A stretch of 64,000 nt of DNA from Porphyra umbilicalis (GCA_002049455.2 KV918862.1:124001-188000), one strand, 5' to 3'. Shown: positions 1 to 10,252, counted from the first letter of the stretch. A program made the numbers and translations. The notes: generated by a model not told the origin, from the sequence alone.

Positions 1-1276
1 GCGATTGCCAGCAGAGGCAGCGCGCCGCATCCGCCAGCCACGATCGCTATCGCGGCGCGCGCCGTGGCTGGGTACCGCCCTATCATAGGGCCAAGCCGCC
101 ACAAAGAGCCAGCAGCGGGAGGGCAGCTGCGGTGGCTGCGACGGCCGCGGCGGCAGTGGCGATGGGTTGCGGGGGGGGGGGGGGGGAGGCCGCCGGCCCC
201 GCACCGCCGCAGGGGTTCCCTCGACGGCAGCCGCGGCGGGAACCACCGCCGGCGCCCAAAGCCAACCGGGGTGGGCGAGCCGCCGTGGCGCCGCGACAGC
301 GGCGGCCGCACCGCCAACGCGGCGCCCGCTGCGGCAGCCGCGGCGGCGGCGGCGGCGCGGCGATGCGGTGCAGGGGGGTGGGCGAAGCGCCGCGGGCGTG
401 CCACGACAAAGCAGGAACCGCAGCCGGCGTCCGAACCTAGGCGGCGCGGGCGAGGCGCCGTGGCGCCGCGGCAGCGGCGGCCGTACCGCCGCAGCGGCGC
501 CCGCGGCTGCCCCGGCGGTGGCGGCAGCGGGGCGGTAGAGGCGGCGGCCGTGGGAGTAGATACCGCAAAGTTACAGCAGGATGGGGGAGAGGAGGGGGGG
601 AGGGAAGCTCGGCGACGGATGGTGGCGTGGGGGGGGCGCGGCGCGACGCGGTGGCGCGGCGCGACGCGGCACGACGGTGGGGGCGATCTCCCGTCATATC
701 GGGCGCGAGGGACCCCTCTTTCTGGCGCTCTGGAACGTGCCCCGATTGCCGGTCCCACTCCAGAACAGGGCCGAAAAATTAAATATTATCGATTGGAGAC
801 CCCACCACCGCGGCTCTCAGGGCTTTGCAATTGATTGGCTAGCAGCCGTCCACGTGAGGAACGCGAGATAGGGCTTTCTGACGTTGAATGCGCGATTGTC
901 GAACCTCCTTGAATGGCATTTGGTGGGGGGTGATGCGGATCGCTTCTACTGCTTCTGGACGTCGAAAATAGGGTACTGTCCCTGACGCAATTCTGGATCA
1001 ATATTATTGCTATCGAGGTCAGCGTCGTCAGATGTCTTCAAAAGACAGACCTGAAGACAGATCTGAAGAGCTGGTGAGGAGAGCTTTCTTTCAGCTACGA
1101 CACTTGGTGCACTCTGCTCTGTTGTTATTGTCCTTTCTGTAGCTCGAAGTTGCCTCCCATTGAATACACTTTGTTACAGGAGTGACGCAAATGTAGATCA
1201 AGCAAATTGGGTTGATTACACAGGCTACTCTGAGAATGTCGACGATCATATTTTGATGCATGCCGATCGATCCATG
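1..1276. other. GC-rich non-coding stretch
   Basis: The first 700 bases are GGC/GCC-rich low-complexity sequence open in several frames on both strands, with only Arg/Gly/Ala/Pro-rich translations. The rest is closer to balanced composition and carries no open frame worth calling. I see no domain, splice pattern or RNA gene here. Confidence 0.5.
272..525 (+). repeat. Degenerate direct duplication, period about 175 bp
   Basis: About 80 bases starting near 272 recur starting near 447. Both read GGCGAGSCGCCGTGGCGCCG, then a GCGGCGGCCG stretch, with scattered substitutions and small indels. It is an old tandem duplication inside GC-rich sequence. No function is implied. Confidence 0.45.
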
Positions 1277-1534
1277 CTATAGAACTCCACGGCTGGGGAT
1301 GGGGGTCTGGAGCGCCCTCGCCAGGGTGCCGTAGGACACACGATGGTGGGCTGGCCGGCCAGCATTGACGACTGCCGAAGCCGCCCGACGCGTGTGCGTT
1401 GACGAAGACGCGAGGCGCACCGCCTGCTGCAAAGCGGCGTTGCGAATGACCTTGATGTTAGCCCGTGTTCTTGGCGACATGTCCCTGGCCACGTGCAGCA
1501 CCGCGATCAGGTGGCTGCAAGAGAGGGGGTAGGG

Positions 1535-1625
1535 TCAGAGGAGGGTTGGGGAGGGGGGTGGGGGTCAGAGGGGGGGTGGGGAGATGGGGGGGGGTGGGGG
1601 GAGTGTGAGGGGAGTGTGGTTGCTG
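1535..1625 (+). repeat. G-rich tract
   Basis: Dense runs of G (several runs of four to nine) separated by T, A or AGA give a strongly G-skewed strand with G-quadruplex potential. It sits between unremarkable intergenic stretches and is not part of a recognised gene. Confidence 0.5.
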
Positions 1626-2059
1626 GGCAGGTAGGCAGGCAAGTAAAAGTTGCGGTTATGAGCGTGGGCGTGGCAAGAGAGTGCGCGCGCGCGGAGAATG
1701 TGCGAGTTGTCGGCGGGCTCAGGATCATTCTGTGATCCCGATCGCAATCGATCACAAAGATCCGAAACGTTACAGGCCCTCGGAGGAAGAACACGCCTCC
1801 AACCTCTTCTGTATCCCGATCGACTGAGTATATTTTCGAGCCTACGAGTGCTCTTGGCATCAAAAGACGCACCTTCCTCTGTTCTTCCTGTTCATACTAT
1901 TTTCATCCATTCGTTCGTGTGTGCGAGCAACAGCGCTCCTAGCAAGAAAAAAGAATGGACAAATCGGCTGGAATCGCGGATTCTGGTGATCCATGTTTGT
2001 GTCGCTCGGTCCAGAATTGCGTCAGGGACTAGAGACTGTTGGAGTGTTTCACCATGTAC

Positions 2060-2329
2060 GCCAGCCGCCCCGCTCGCCGTGCGCACGTGCGCTGCGCGGC
2101 GGAGCGACGGCGCCTCCCGTGGGCGTCGCGCGACGCTGGCGGGCCACCGCCGCTACGGTTGCGGCAGCGGCACCCCTTTCGCCGCCGCACGCCCGCTCCG
2201 CCACGGCATCGTGGCTGTATGTGCCCCCGTGCGCGCTCGCGGCCATGGAGCCGGCCGGCGTACACGGTGTCGATGCTCCGCCGAGCGCGCCACCGCGCCG
2301 AAGGCCAGGGTATTGCACGCACGGGCCTT
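2060..2329 (+). repeat. Dispersed repeat, copy A
   Basis: About 255-270 bases match, in inverted orientation, the stretch at 41799-42068. Similarity runs from CCGTGCGCA near 2077 to the shared GGGTATTGCACGCACG near 2325, at roughly 80% identity and almost equal length (252 against 254 bases in the core). Flanks on both sides are unrelated. Both copies stay open in one frame (Arg/Ala-rich), but sequence this GC-rich does so easily. It is probably a member of an uncharacterised interspersed repeat family. Confidence 0.6.
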
Positions 2330-2635
2330 GAATCCCTTACTGCATCTCGTGGTGGCCTCGCGGGATCGCACTTCTTTTGGAGCTTTAACGGCAGCGCCAC
2401 TCCAAAGAGGCCTGTTTGGAGACGCCCCGAGTCGTTCGGCCAACCCCTGGTTCCCTGCTCGGACCACGAAAGCCAATGGAAAGCGTGACCCGTGGCTTGC
2501 AGACAGTTGCGAGACGATCTGGCAGTCATAGAGATTCTCCGAGTGCGTCTGTGGGAATACAGTACTGGCGTGCCCAAAAGAGGCCCACCGCCAGAGACGT
2601 CGAGGCGAGCCCAAGTTTGAGAGGTGATCTGCTTA

Positions 2636-3076
2636 TTGCTGATCCCCCAATTCTGTCCTCGTCGACCAGGAACGGTTCCTGGCGGTACGGTTCTTGTGGA
2701 TCTGGCCATCTATTGGTTAAACGCAGCCGTAAACAGCTGCTCAGCACGAATCTGAGGCGTCCTATTGGCTCTCCCTCCGCCACTTTCGTGCAGAACCGAG
2801 ATCCTTCTTTTTCTTGAGATTTTCTTCCGATCCCTTCCGTGTCAAGGGAGCAACCGGCCCGCAATCGTTGGGATATCGAGATTTTGTGGGAGATACGCAA
2901 AGAAGTGCAGAAAAACGAAGGCGTCGATTGTGCGATTGGGGGCCGTACGGGCACATTCTGTAAAGATCGGGCCGGACATGCACTGCTGTCGGACTGCTCG
3001 ACCAATGAGAGATCTGCATTCATTGCCGTTCCACTACCGTTTCGGGGCGATGAGGACAGAATTGGGGGATCAGCAA
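2636..3076. mobile_element. MITE with TA target duplication (441 bp)
   Basis: The ends are inverted repeats of about 29 bp with one mismatch: TTGCTGATCCCCCAATTCTG at 2636 reappears in reverse complement ending at 3076. TA dinucleotides flank both ends (2634-2635 and 3077-3078), as expected for Tc1/mariner-superfamily (Stowaway-like) insertions. The interior encodes no transposase, so it is a non-autonomous element. No second copy of this family is in the window. Confidence 0.7.
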
Positions 3077-3366
3077 TAGTTTTGGCTCTGCCTTTGGAGA
3101 GCCAGTGACAGTGCCACACGTGGCGCACACGTGGCCGTTGGGTTGGACGGTTGGCTCCATTGGTGGAGATGCTCTCAGAGCCTTCCTGGTGTCGTCTGTG
3201 TTGCCTCTTTCTTGCAGGGCTCGACATACTTGCCATATAGGTAGGGAAGGCACATGTCATGCCACGTTGTGACATGTCAATGACATGTCAGGCCCGTTCG
3301 CAGACTCGCATAACGCCTGTTCGCATAAACTTAACGCCGCTCTGATTGGTCAATCACGGATCAGGC

Positions 3367-3423
3367 GTTATATAACATTATGACATACGCGAGCCGCTCG
3401 CGTATGTCATAACGTTATATAAC
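3367..3423. repeat. Near-perfect 57-base hairpin in the Harbinger left end
   Basis: Arms of 27 bases (3367-3393 and 3397-3423) enclose a CCG loop. The only mismatch is A against C, which keeps a G-T pair in one strand. The arms read GTTATATAACATTATGACAT and onward. It is AT-rich in GC-rich surroundings, about 75 bases inside the element's left end and about 210 bases upstream of the SAP ORF start. It may be a transposase-binding or promoter element; the right end has no equivalent. Confidence 0.75.
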
Positions 3424-3632
3424 GTTATACAAGTCCGATTTTGTTCACAGTTGGTCAACCGATTACATGAGGAAATTTGTACTGGCGTCTGTTCGGGTGT
3501 CCGGTCGGACGATCCAACACCCGCCTTCGACTGGCACGGACCTCACCGCGTCATCACACCGCTCCCCGCACCGACCACCTTACCAAACCACCACCCCAAT
3601 CGTTGCTGTGCTACTCTCCCATCTGTGCCAGC

Positions 3633-4058
3633 ATGGCCTCTCGAGTCACTGTTAAACACCTCAAGGTGGAGCTGCGGCGCCGAGGCCTGCCAATTTATGG
3701 CAACAAGAACGCGTCGTTGGAGCGCTTTCGTGCGAACGGTGTCTCGTGTTCGGTTCCTGAGGGATCCGGCGCTTCAACCGCGGGCGCGACCGGCCGGCTC
3801 GTGATTGGCGATCCGCCGATCGGATCGCCGTCAGTCACCACCACGCCGATGCGACCAACATCGGTGGGGGCTAGCGGGGGGGGGGGGACGAGGCTACCAC
3901 GCCTGGCCCGCCTGCCTCCGGCACCGCGGGGCCCACCGGTTCGCCACCGATCGGGTCGATCGCCGGGGCATCATCTGCTGCCGCGACCGGCAGTGGCTCC
4001 TTGCCTCTGTCAATCATGCGTTTATGGTCGTGACCTTTTTCTCGGCATTGGAGCTTAA
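3633..4058 (+). CDS. SAP-domain protein of the Harbinger element, 5' part
   Basis: The ATG in AGCATGG context opens a frame whose first 36 residues are a SAP motif (HLKVELRRRGLPIYGNKN, then SLERFRANG). This is the helix-extension-helix DNA-binding fold that prefers AT-rich DNA. After it comes a Gly/Ser/Pro/Thr-rich linker. The frame probably slips at the G run near 3877-3886, since the +1 reading beyond it keeps a sensible Gly/Ala/Ser/Thr composition whereas this frame turns Arg/Pro-rich before its stop. PIF/Harbinger elements normally carry a second gene with a Myb/SANT-like DNA-binding domain. A SAP protein in that place, transcribed toward the transposase, suggests the same accessory role. 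The intact exon structure cannot be settled here. Confidence 0.5.
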   Translation: MASRVTVKHLKVELRRRGLPIYGNKNASLERFRANGVSCSVPEGSGASTAGATGRLVIGDPPIGSPSVTTTPMRPTSVGASGGGGTRLPRLARLPPAPRGPPVRHRSGRSPGHHLLPRPAVAPCLCQSCVYGRDLFLGIGA

Positions 4059-4063
4059 CATAT

Positions 4064-4117
4064 GGTGCTTTTCCAAATTTTGCCATGTCCGCGGGCGTGA
4101 ACGTTTGACCATACCCC
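4064..4117 (-). repeat. Inverted repeat arm A inside the Harbinger element
   Basis: This 54-base stretch matches 5875-5928 in reverse complement at about 45 of 54 positions. In the matching orientation both encode the same peptide, GQTFTPADMA followed by K/N and FGKAP. Here it lies in a minus-strand open frame (4335-3871) with no known domain. Confidence 0.6.
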
Positions 4118-5874
4118 AACACCCCCTCTGAGTACCTCAAATTCGCCTGTCTCTCGACGCGGCCCACAGACACGAAAGAGCACTCGTGTTCAAATCGTGG
4201 CCTGATCGAGGCCCAACGACGAAAGATCGAGACTATCTGATGGCTGGGAAGTGGTCCAGTTGACGGATCACGCTCTGACGGACACTCTGATGGCCCTTGA
4301 CCCGAATTGTACTGCCCCGTCCGAGGCCCGTCCACGCTCCATCCGAAATGGCTTGCAAACCCCTTCGGCCCAGGGCCTAATCTGATTGCGCTGTCTAATA
4401 CAGAGGCTCTCCTGGGCCCAGTGCGCGTGTCCTGGAATTTACCGAAACCCGCAGCGCCCGGGGGACTCCCCTGAGGACGAAATGGCCCGCAAACACCTTC
4501 CTCGTGAGATGACCATACACCGCGGCGGAACTTCCTGTACGCGACCTAGGCGTCGTTCCATTGGTCCACGCACATCAGGTGGTTGGGAATGTGGATCAGA
4601 TCCTCTGCAGGCTGCCAATGCCCCCCAGGAACAAGAAAAGGAGTCAGCACTCGTGTCTCGTAAATTCTGTCGTTGAACAGAGAGGGACCCCCTCGTGCCT
4701 CCCGCAATTACCGCCGCACCTTGTCCCTGAGGCAGAAACTGTTGGCGCGTTCAGCACATCGTCCACCCGAGGGCGCCTTTCTCTCGTGGCACCTCGTGCC
4801 CTTTGCAGAATGAGTTGCGCTGGGACGGCGGCGACCGCGTGCGTGGGGATGCGGGTGCGTGGGATGCCACGGTGCGCTGCAGCACGGGCCTGGCCGCCGC
4901 CGCCGTCGATAACAGTGGCGTGTCCGCGGCTCTCGCCCGCCTTTTTGCGTACTGTCGCCGAGAGGGCAGCAGGCATCGCGCTGCTCACTGCGAGGGCAGG
5001 GTCAGAGGGGGTGGGGGGAACGTCGCGTCATCCTTGCCCGTGTAGGCAACGGTGACACGCCGCGGCAGCGCGATGTGCGCGGGCCCCCGCCGCCCCCAGA
5101 GTTGCGTGCTTGGCGCGCACTTCGTGGCTGGTCTTTCCGCCTGCTTCAGTAGTGGCCGCGGCGGCGGCCGCTCTGTGCTTGGCGGTCTCGGACGCGACGT
5201 CCGCCGCGGCTGCGGCCGGCGCCGGCCACGCCCGTCGTGCCGCTGTGTCGCGGGGTGAGTCGGCGCGCATGGCGGCGGTGGCAGTCCGCGCCGCGGGTGC
5301 GCCGGTGGCGCCCTCGTCTGCCGCCCGCCTTCCCGCCGTGGCAGGGGCGGCGGACGTGGCTGCAGGGGCGGCGGCACACGCGGTGGCGGACACGGCGGCG
5401 GCCGCGGCGGCGACCGGGATCCCAGCTGCGGAGCAGGCCGAGGCTGTGAAAGAAAGGTCGCCTGTGTAGTGGCCGGGAGCCCCGCCTGGCCCCGTGCTTT
5501 TGGTTGCGGCCGGCGCAGCCGCGGACGCCAATCTCGCCGCGGCGCGCAGATGACCCAAGATGCTGCAGCCCTTTGCAGTGTCTGTCTGTGAGAATGCTAA
5601 CAATTGCACCTCTTCTAGGGACGGAGAGCACCACAAATACGCAGATGCAATCCGATAGGCCGCTTGCCCTCACTGTGAGTCAACTTCCTTTGGAACATCC
5701 CGGCAGCGATTGGTGGATGACGTCGCGACCAAATCGTGTCATGGAGGGCACCTGGCCAACAAACAAACACCAGAGTAGCTGGGCCTGACGTCCAGCGCTC
5801 CGAAGCAACGCGTAAAGGCAGCTCATTGGAAGAGAATACCTCGAGAGTGCTCGAGATCTAGTGGTCCACTAGTG

Positions 5875-5928
5875 TTTGGGCAAACCTTCACTCCCGCGGA
5901 CATGGCAAATTTTGGAAAAGCACCATAA
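5875..5928 (+). repeat. Inverted repeat arm B inside the Harbinger element
   Basis: This is the partner of the arm at 4064-4117. On the plus strand it reads GQTFTPADMANFGKAP and stops two codons later. It lies about 60 bases before the open stretch that forms the 3' part of the plus-strand ORF, so it may be an exon of that gene with the other arm a captured inverted copy. Confidence 0.5.
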
Positions 5929-5989
5929 TCTCTATGACCTGCATTCTCTAATGTTGCCTCACCGTAGCTCTGTGGAGTGTTCTGGAGCA

Positions 5990-6585
5990 CGTACAAACCG
6001 CATTCAAGCTCAGGTCAAAACGACCCTGCCCGTTGGGGTTTGTTTTCACACGGCGACACGCTTGTGGACTACCTATCTGCTTTGCTCAAGAACAATGACC
6101 TGGGAATTGAGCTTGCTAATCCTGAGGTGGGTCCAGCTGGCGTCGAAGGTGACGACCCTCTCGAGACCGGAGCCGGAACGCGCTCGATGAGGACGGGACG
6201 GTGCAAGCGCAAGCCCGACTCGAGTGTGACCGCGCTCGAGAGCCTTGTGCAAAGCTCGGCCAGCATGGCAGCTTCCTCCGCGAAGCACACGCGATGCGCG
6301 GAGATGGTATCACTTTCTGCTACCCTCAAGAACCTGCATGAGTGCGGGGCTGCCGCGGAGCTCATCAGAGCCGTTGAGAAGCAACTCCAAGATGCAATCC
6401 TTCCGCGACCATCAATGGACGGGTCCAGTGATCCTGGTGCGCCTCGGGTGGATTCCGGACCAGAGGGGATGGACGGGTCTGGGGGAGGCGGGTCGACGGT
6501 GAGCCTCGAGGATGCGTCAGTGGGTGAGAGTGGGAGCCCTTCTGGTTTTGTGCGCCGAATGGAGTGGTCAGACGATGAGATGTGA
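5990..6585 (+). CDS. Harbinger accessory ORF, 3' part (unrecognised)
   Basis: An open frame of about 195 residues ends at the TGA at 6583. It has no ATG at its 5' end, so it is a 3' exon or the tail of a broken gene. The protein-like part contains DTLVDYLSALLKNNDLGIEL, a basic patch (MRTGRCKRKPDSS), a helical Leu/Ala-rich stretch (ATLKNLHECGAAAELIRAVE) and an acidic, Ser/Gly-rich C-terminus ending RRMEWSDDEM. No family is recognised. It converges on the transposase gene (stop codons 285 bases apart) and is most simply the C-terminal half of the SAP-domain protein that starts at 3633. Confidence 0.45.
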
Positions 6586-6870
6586 TGCACTTGTGATGTG
6601 AGATATTCATGTGGGTGTTTTGGAGAACTGGGATGATGTCACGAGATAGCCGGTTACCAAAGAACGATGATGTTCGAAGTCCTGTTGTACGGGTCCCCCG
6701 ACTTCGAGTGAACACGTGACGCTCACGCTGGGATTCTTCTCTAGCTCACACCCAGAGTACCACTTGTTTGGCCGAGGGCATCCCCGAACATGTCTGAAGT
6801 GAAGCGCGTACAGGATCGTGGAAGCAGAAAAAAAGGAAGCAACAGACAGAGAACGCCGTACAAATGAGCG

Positions 6871-8058
6871 TCAAAACATCCGCACCACACCAGGACGCAA
6901 AATGCCGCGCTCCTCCACTCGGCTCGTCATTCTAACCCTCAGGTCCGACCGCTCGCAGTCGCGGTGCCGACCACGCTGGCAGGAACCAACGCCATCATTC
7001 CGCGCAAACGACACGCTTCCACCGTTACGATCGTTGGCGTAAGGCGCGACCGGGGCAGCCGCTGCGCTCGAAAATGACCGGCAGAAGTTGTGCAGTCGGA
7101 AGCAAGCACGAATCAGGCTAGGCCGCTTCGAAAACGGCACCCGCAGCGGCCGCCAAAAAAAAACCCACCTCCACAGTAACATCCCGAACGTCTGCTCAAT
7201 GTGAATGCGTAGCGACGAGAGAAAAAAGTTGAATGCGTCTCGCCAACGGTCACCTCGGCCACCGCCCGGCCAGGGATCTGCCAACCGCTCACTGGCAGCA
7301 TACGCCTCGTCCGCTGCAATGCAGTGTCCGTCACGAGTCATGGAACGTGCGAGGGCGCTCCCACGATCCAAAAGTGACCGACCCTGACCTGTTCCCGAGA
7401 ACGCGGTCGAGTCATGTACGGATCCGGGGCTGGTACAAGCCGTCCAGCGAAATTTGTAGTCGGAGTCACAGATGGCTTGGGTGTTGAGAGCGTAAAAGCC
7501 CTTCCTCGAGTAGTAATCTGCCACACACGGAACGTCCGTGGACAGCGGCTGCTCCTGCTCGATGGCAATGCCGTCGAGAGCCCCGCAGACGTTGTCGAAT
7601 GGGGAGTTACGGCAACCCTGGAAGTCCGAGGCGTAGCTCCTCCGTCGGGTAGAGTTCTCCAGCTGGTAGTCCATATCTGAAGCAGGGGAAGAGTTTACCG
7701 CATCTATCACATCCCACAACGCACGGTAGACGGTAGCAGAGTGAACACCCAGGGCGGCGCAGATGTCAATGTGACTCCCACCGCCCAGATATCGAAGCGC
7801 AATCGCGGTCCGCACATCGGGTGGCACGCCCAGCCGAGGAAGGCGCGGCCGCAAAATGTCAACGAGGTCACAAAAAGCCCCAAGGGGCATGCGCATAGCT
7901 CGATGAAAACTGCGCCCGTACCTTGCTTGTACATCAGCAAAAGAGACACGGGCGGTGGTGTGGTACCGGGGAAGGGAAAAAATGCCTCTCTGGTCATACA
8001 CGGCGCCTCCTACTGTGGTGACAAACTGACCATAGCGCAGGATGGAGGCAGGGTCCAT
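6871..8058 (-). CDS. PIF/Harbinger (HARBI1-like) DDE transposase
   Basis: The 395-residue, uninterrupted frame starts at the ATG in GTTGCCATGG; the open frame upstream of it has no earlier ATG. A helix-turn-helix-like segment at about residues 92-120 (HIDICAALGVHSATVYRALW) precedes the DDE nuclease region. Signature blocks are GALDGIAI (D162), SPGSVHDSTAF (D216), CIAADEAYA (D250/E251) and HIEQTFGMLLWRW (E288), in the order and spacing of the family, which cuts and pastes with a 3-bp target duplication. Length is normal for PIF/Harbinger transposases and no stop or frameshift is visible, unlike the other transposons here. It lies in reverse orientation inside a pair of matching inverted repeats, so the element could still be active. 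Confidence 0.88.
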   Translation of the reverse strand: MDPASILRYGQFVTTVGGAVYDQRGIFSLPRYHTTARVSFADVQARYGRSFHRAMRMPLGAFCDLVDILRPRLPRLGVPPDVRTAIALRYLGGGSHIDICAALGVHSATVYRALWDVIDAVNSSPASDMDYQLENSTRRRSYASDFQGCRNSPFDNVCGALDGIAIEQEQPLSTDVPCVADYYSRKGFYALNTQAICDSDYKFRWTACTSPGSVHDSTAFSGTGQGRSLLDRGSALARSMTRDGHCIAADEAYAASERLADPWPGGGRGDRWRDAFNFFLSSLRIHIEQTFGMLLWRWVFFWRPLRVPFSKRPSLIRACFRLHNFCRSFSSAAAAPVAPYANDRNGGSVSFARNDGVGSCQRGRHRDCERSDLRVRMTSRVEERGILRPGVVRMF

Positions 8059-8300
8059 GGCAACAACCCGCCTCACGCGTGAGAAATCTGTGGGGAGGGT
8101 GAGAGCACGTGCGCCGGCAGAGAACGTGGCCTTTATCCGCAAGGGGACGTCGACGGGCGTGAAGGTAAGGCCGGGCTATGAATTGATATTTTGATGGTGT
8201 ATTTGAAACGAACGCTGACCGGGCCCGCATGTTTCTTTCGCAGCGTTTCGGGCGTTATACCGGCGATATGCGAAGCGACGTTGGAGTCTGCGAACGGGCC

Positions 8301-9726
8301 TCAGTGTCACGCCCCACGGGGTCGATTTCGCCGATGTCATGACACAGGAAATGTCATGACATGTCACCACGTGTCAGACCCCCCCCCCGATCCTGTGCCT
8401 AAAAACGCATGCTGAGAATGCGACCAAGCGCGCACCATATGAGGGGAGTCCCTGATCCGCACGAAGTCCTCAAAATCGACCCCAGCGGGGTCAAAATCGC
8501 ACTGTCGCGAGGTCGTTCGCAACAAGCGGATTCTGTGCCAGCCAAATCCCCTGGCCTTTAGGACAGGGTACTATCCAACATGCGCATAGGGGCCCCCATT
8601 CTAATTTTTTTCCGAGCTAGTGCACGTTGCGGGAGTACTTGCGAAAAAGCGGGGTGCACGCGGAGAGACCTCGTACGGCTCGGGCGGACGTCGCCGTACG
8701 TTGAGTCCGACATGGTTAGAAGCGTCAACTTGCACACTATCCGTACATGTATTTTTGCACGATGGCCGTACGTTGGGCGTTTGTGAGGTCCAACCAGTAG
8801 AAAGAGGTTTTTTTCTCGTTCAGATGGCTTGAAACGGGGGGTCTGTGCTTCAGACGAGCTGGAAACGAGGATGCGTGCTGCATATGACCGCGTCGGGTGA
8901 GGAATTGAAGACGTAATTGGTGAAACATGCCCCTGAGATGCTCTGGACGGTGTTTTTGTTCTTCAAAATTTTGAACGCGCAGGAGAGGGCCAAGATCGGG
9001 GACGGCCGATTGTCGTGGAATGTGGTGTGACCGTGGGGCGCAGTGACTGAAGCGGGCAGTCGCGAGTGGCGTGACGCAGCTGCCCGCGTGGTTCTGTGCG
9101 CGGACCTGTGACGAGGAGAGGGCGGCGTCGTGCGTGTGGCCCGTGCGAGGGGGTGGTGGTGTCGCGGTGGCGGATCCGGCCGTGCGGGATGTCGCACAAC
9201 TGACCGCGCGGTACGTCGTGGGGGGAGGAGAACGGACAGGGGGGTACGTTCGGGGGGCTTTGGAGGGGTTGAGGGGCCGTGGGGCTGGAGGGGGGGAGGG
9301 GTGAAGACGCCGCTGGCTAGCCGGTGGCAGCCCCTACGGCGGCGGCGGCGGACCCTGCGCCCGCGCCCCCTGCTGCGATAGGCTTGCTACTGGCAACAAG
9401 CCTAGCCATTATGGACGAGGGGGCGGGAGTGGCGTGGCGTTTGCCCCAGGGGGCGGGTGGACTGCGCGGTAGCGGCGGCGGAGGCGGACGTGGGTGTGAG
9501 GCCGGTGGGCTGGGGGGGTGAGGCTGTCGGCGAGCCGTGCGTGGCTTGGGACTGTCGCAAGCACGGCGTCGCCTGGGTGGGGGGCCGGCGCGCTCCGGGG
9601 CGGACGGCTCTGGCGCGCGCGCCTGCCCGTGGACGCCCGCAATGACATAAAAATAAAAACCAATGCAGTGCATGAAAAATATAACCACGTGCCAAGTGAA
9701 GCGCGACGCGGCATGCTTCAAGTCTA
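8301..9726. other. Intergenic region right of the Harbinger element
   Basis: The first 80 bases are rich in the palindromic motif TGACATGTCA/GTCATGAC, which is also present left of the element. The remainder has mixed composition with GC-rich Arg/Pro-type open frames on both strands and no gene I can support. Confidence 0.4.
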
Positions 9727-9962
9727 TGGCGCGTCGCCAAAGAATGATCGGATCCGAGCAAGTTCCACAGCAAGTTGCAGCATGCTGTGACCGTGCTGTG
9801 ACTGTGCTTTGAAATAAAATTGCATGCTGAGGGCTCCTGGATGGCTCTGTGGGAGGCAAGGACGATCACAGCAATTTTAAATTCTGTGCTGTGAGCTGCT
9901 GTGAACTGCTGTGACTTGCTGTGAGCGTTTCTCAGATCCGATCATTCTTTGGCGACGCGCCA
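9727..9962. mobile_element. MITE with TA target duplication (236 bp)
   Basis: Perfect 28-bp inverted repeats (TGGCGCGTCGCCAAAGAATG at 9727, reverse complement ending at 9962) are flanked by TA on both sides (9725-9726 and 9963-9964). Subterminal sequence carries CACAGCA-type motifs facing each other, and the right half has a run of about four imperfect units of roughly 10 bases built on CTGCTGTGA. There is no coding capacity. The sharp repeats suggest recent insertion. Confidence 0.8.
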
Positions 9963-10252
9963 TAAATAATGCTCCAGAACTTACTCGTATAGATTGTCTT
10001 CGATCACATCACAACTCCAGGCCAGGGTGTTTTCGCGTACGCGCTTTCAGTTCATATTCAAAGGTGGGCTACTATGTCGCAGCAGCATCGACACGGTGAC
10101 ATCGTGCCGAGACATCTGATAGGAATTGATGGACAGGGAAATGTCACCTCGACACCGTGCCAACTCTACATATAGGGCGTAGTGGAGCGCTTCGTAGTGC
10201 GTCGCCGTGACCGTATCGCACCTGCCCCCGCCCCCCGTCTTCCCCTGTCGCC

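Larger units (their letters stand above)
3291..8300. mobile_element. PIF/Harbinger DNA transposon, apparently complete
   Basis: The ends are perfect 17-bp inverted repeats, GGCCCGTTCGCAGACTC at 3291-3307 and its reverse complement at 8284-8300, flanked on both sides by TCA (3288-3290 and 8301-8303). GG-starting ends and a 3-bp duplication are the PIF/Harbinger signature, and the DDE gene inside is of that family. Subterminal sequences also resemble each other (TTCGCATA and AACGCC at both ends). Two genes point inward: a SAP-domain ORF from the left and the transposase from the right. The middle (about 4120-5870) is a GC-rich stretch of unclear content with an Ala-rich open frame on both strands around 5028-5636, bounded by a short inverted repeat, so a nested insertion is possible. 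Confidence 0.8.

Noticed and set aside
64-834. Long Arg/Gly/Ala/Pro open frames on both strands at the left edge
   Set aside because: Composition follows GGC/GCC repeats in every frame; no domain, start context or splice signal.
1277-1501. Minus-strand 74-residue open frame (MSPRTRANIKVIRNAALQQ)
   Set aside because: Reads somewhat like protein but is isolated, matches nothing recognised and has no supporting context.
5028-5636. Ala-rich open frames on both strands inside the Harbinger element
   Set aside because: Low-complexity translation from GC-rich DNA; neither strand shows a domain.
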